Positions 63,021-64,000 of a DNA stretch of 64,000 bases are shown here, in pieces. This DNA is from Antilocapra americana (Eukaryota; Chordata; Mammalia; Artiodactyla; Antilocapridae), in contig ML664662.1 of assembly GCA_007570785.1 (NCBI GenBank), forward strand, positions 154,995 to 218,994. The letters are read 5' to 3'. Numbering within the stretch: position 1 is the stretch's first letter; each line of letters opens with the position of its first letter. The notes below the pieces were generated by a model. That model was not told the origin of the DNA and searched no databases. It saw nothing but the letters and a program-made list of their open reading frames with translations. The position numbers were made by a program, and so were the translations under genes.

Positions 63021-63205
63021 TGATGACTCAGACAGACACCTGCTATACAGGAGACCTGGGTTCAGTCCCTGGAGGAGGGAACAGCTATACCCACTCCACT
63101 ATTCTGGCCTGGAAAATCGCATGAACAGGGGAGCCTAGCAGGCCACAGTCCATGGGGTTGCAAAGAGTCGGACACAACTGAGCAATTTTCACTTTTCACT
63201 TTCAT
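63021..63205 (+). mobile_element. Bov-tA SINE in L1
   Basis: 'cacctgctatacaggagacc' to 'cggacacaactgagcaattt'. Head truncated and a short internal gap after 'cagtccctgg'. Edges approximate. Confidence 0.85.
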
Positions 63206-63289
63206 ACTAAAGGGAAACAGTATACTAATTCCACTCTCTCAAAGAATACAAAGATGTTGGAATCAAGTTAGATCCCATTCTTGACTTAT

Positions 63290-63501
63290 ATCCGCTTTCC
63301 TGGTGGCTCAGATGGTAAAGTGTCTGCCTGCAATGCGGTAGATTGGGGTTCGATCCCTGAGTTAGGAAGATCCCCTGGAGGAGGAAATGGCAACCCATCT
63401 AGTACTCTTGCCTGGAAAATCCTATAGATGGAGGAGGCTGGTAGGCTTCAGTCCGTGGGTTCGCAAAGAGTCAGACACAGCTGAGCGACTTCACTTTCTT
63501 A
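63290..63501 (+). mobile_element. Bov-tA SINE in L1
   Basis: 'gctttcctggtggctcagat' to 'cacagctgagcgacttcac'. Perfect 10-bp target-site duplication at 63280-63289 and 63502-63511. Confidence 0.93.
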
Positions 63502-63949
63502 CTTGACTTATGTATTATTCTTGCCCAGCGTTTTTATTCTATCCTGTTTTAAATCCACAAATTTGAAATTATTCTTAAAATACATGACCATTGTTGTTTG
63601 AATTTACATAAATGTTTATAATTTTATTTGTTCATTATTGCTTTTGCATTGCAGACTACCCTTTGGTGAGCATTTTTCATTCTTCCTAAACTATATCCTT
63701 TATAGTTCCTTTAGTGATAGTCTCTTGTTGATAAACTCCCTCAGGTGGTGTTATATGTAAATATTTCATTTCCATCTCAATCTTGATTACATTCGCTGAG
63801 AGCACAATTTTAGGTTAATGGTTACAGTTCCGTTTTCTTTTGGCATCTGTTGTTTGATCTTGAGAAGTCTGGTGTCACTACAATTGTCCTTGCTTTGTAT
63901 GTGATCTCTCCTTTCTCCCTGGACTTTTTTTTTATGTCTTTATGCTTAC

Positions 63950-64000
63950 TTTTATTTTTTAATTTTTTTTTATTAGTTTTGCCAAACAATGACATGATAT
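63950..64000 (-). mobile_element. Young bovine L1 3' end, cut by window edge
   Basis: T-rich start then 'attagttttgccaaacaatg' and 'acatgatat', as at 56865. Continues beyond the window. Confidence 0.85.

Larger units (their letters stand above)
60880..63930 (-). mobile_element. L1 ORF2 region, minus strand, decayed
   Basis: 'gaattttatcaaatgcttct', 'tccctagcatttctcacata', 'gtttcaaagttaccttggcc' and 'ttggtgtggtttcttcatgt'-like later text follow L1 ORF2 in reverse for about 2.4 kb net, interrupted by three Bov-tA SINEs. No frame longer than about 90 codons remains. Boundaries approximate. Confidence 0.82.
57793..64000 (+). other. CASK: CASK intron, 5' part (incomplete)
   Basis: Dominated by a BovB copy and a minus-strand L1 with three SINEs. 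No gene or clear repeat in 57793-58164 and 60270-60879. I looked for the next PDZ exon (GTLHVGDEIRE) and did not find it, so it lies beyond the window. Confidence 0.88.

Overview
The window is mammalian genomic DNA from a ruminant, almost certainly a bovid (cattle, sheep or goat type). It carries many ruminant-specific retroelements: about nineteen Bov-tA/Bov-A SINE copies, five BovB (RTE) LINE pieces, seven CHR-type tRNA-derived SINEs and several short tails of the young bovine L1. Prokaryotic gene organisation is absent and there is no long open reading frame on either strand.

The only gene I can support is the central part of CASK (calcium/calmodulin-dependent serine protein kinase, a MAGUK scaffold), read on the + strand. 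Eight exons are recognisable from their translations, AG/GT splice borders and matching phases: 233-316, 11284-11383, an 18-nt microexon 14842-14859, 23938-24059, 39536-39613, 43371-43451, 48775-48963 and 57714-57792. Joined, they run from just after the kinase-like domain, through the calmodulin-binding segment and both L27 domains, into the first part of the PDZ domain. The upstream kinase exons and the downstream rest of PDZ, SH3 and guanylate-kinase exons lie outside the window. CASK is X-linked in placental mammals, so this is probably X-chromosome sequence.

The rest is intron. Intron 317-11283 holds MER5A and other hAT fossils, MIRs, SINEs and L1 tails. Intron 11384-14841 looks mostly unique. 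Intron 14860-23937 holds a minus-strand endogenous-retrovirus LTR nested with SINEs. Intron 24060-39535 holds L1 pieces, a MaLR-type LTR and a GC-rich unexplained block. Intron 39614-43370 has a BovB copy. Intron 43452-48774 has an L2 block and SINEs. Intron 48964-57713 has a 132-bp local duplication and a mosaic of nested L1s. The last, incomplete intron holds a 2.1-kb BovB copy with clear target-site duplication and a minus-strand L1 carrying three SINEs.

I found no undescribed biological system. The most useful leads are the CASK microexon, with UGC motifs just upstream and a competing donor 4 nt downstream; the SINE ending about 45 bp before a CASK exon; the nested LTR; the 132-bp duplication; and a 120-bp L1 tail flanked by an exceptionally long 37-bp direct repeat. 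Repeat names come from recognition of typical sequence, not from a database search. Edges without a stated target-site duplication (TSD) are approximate.
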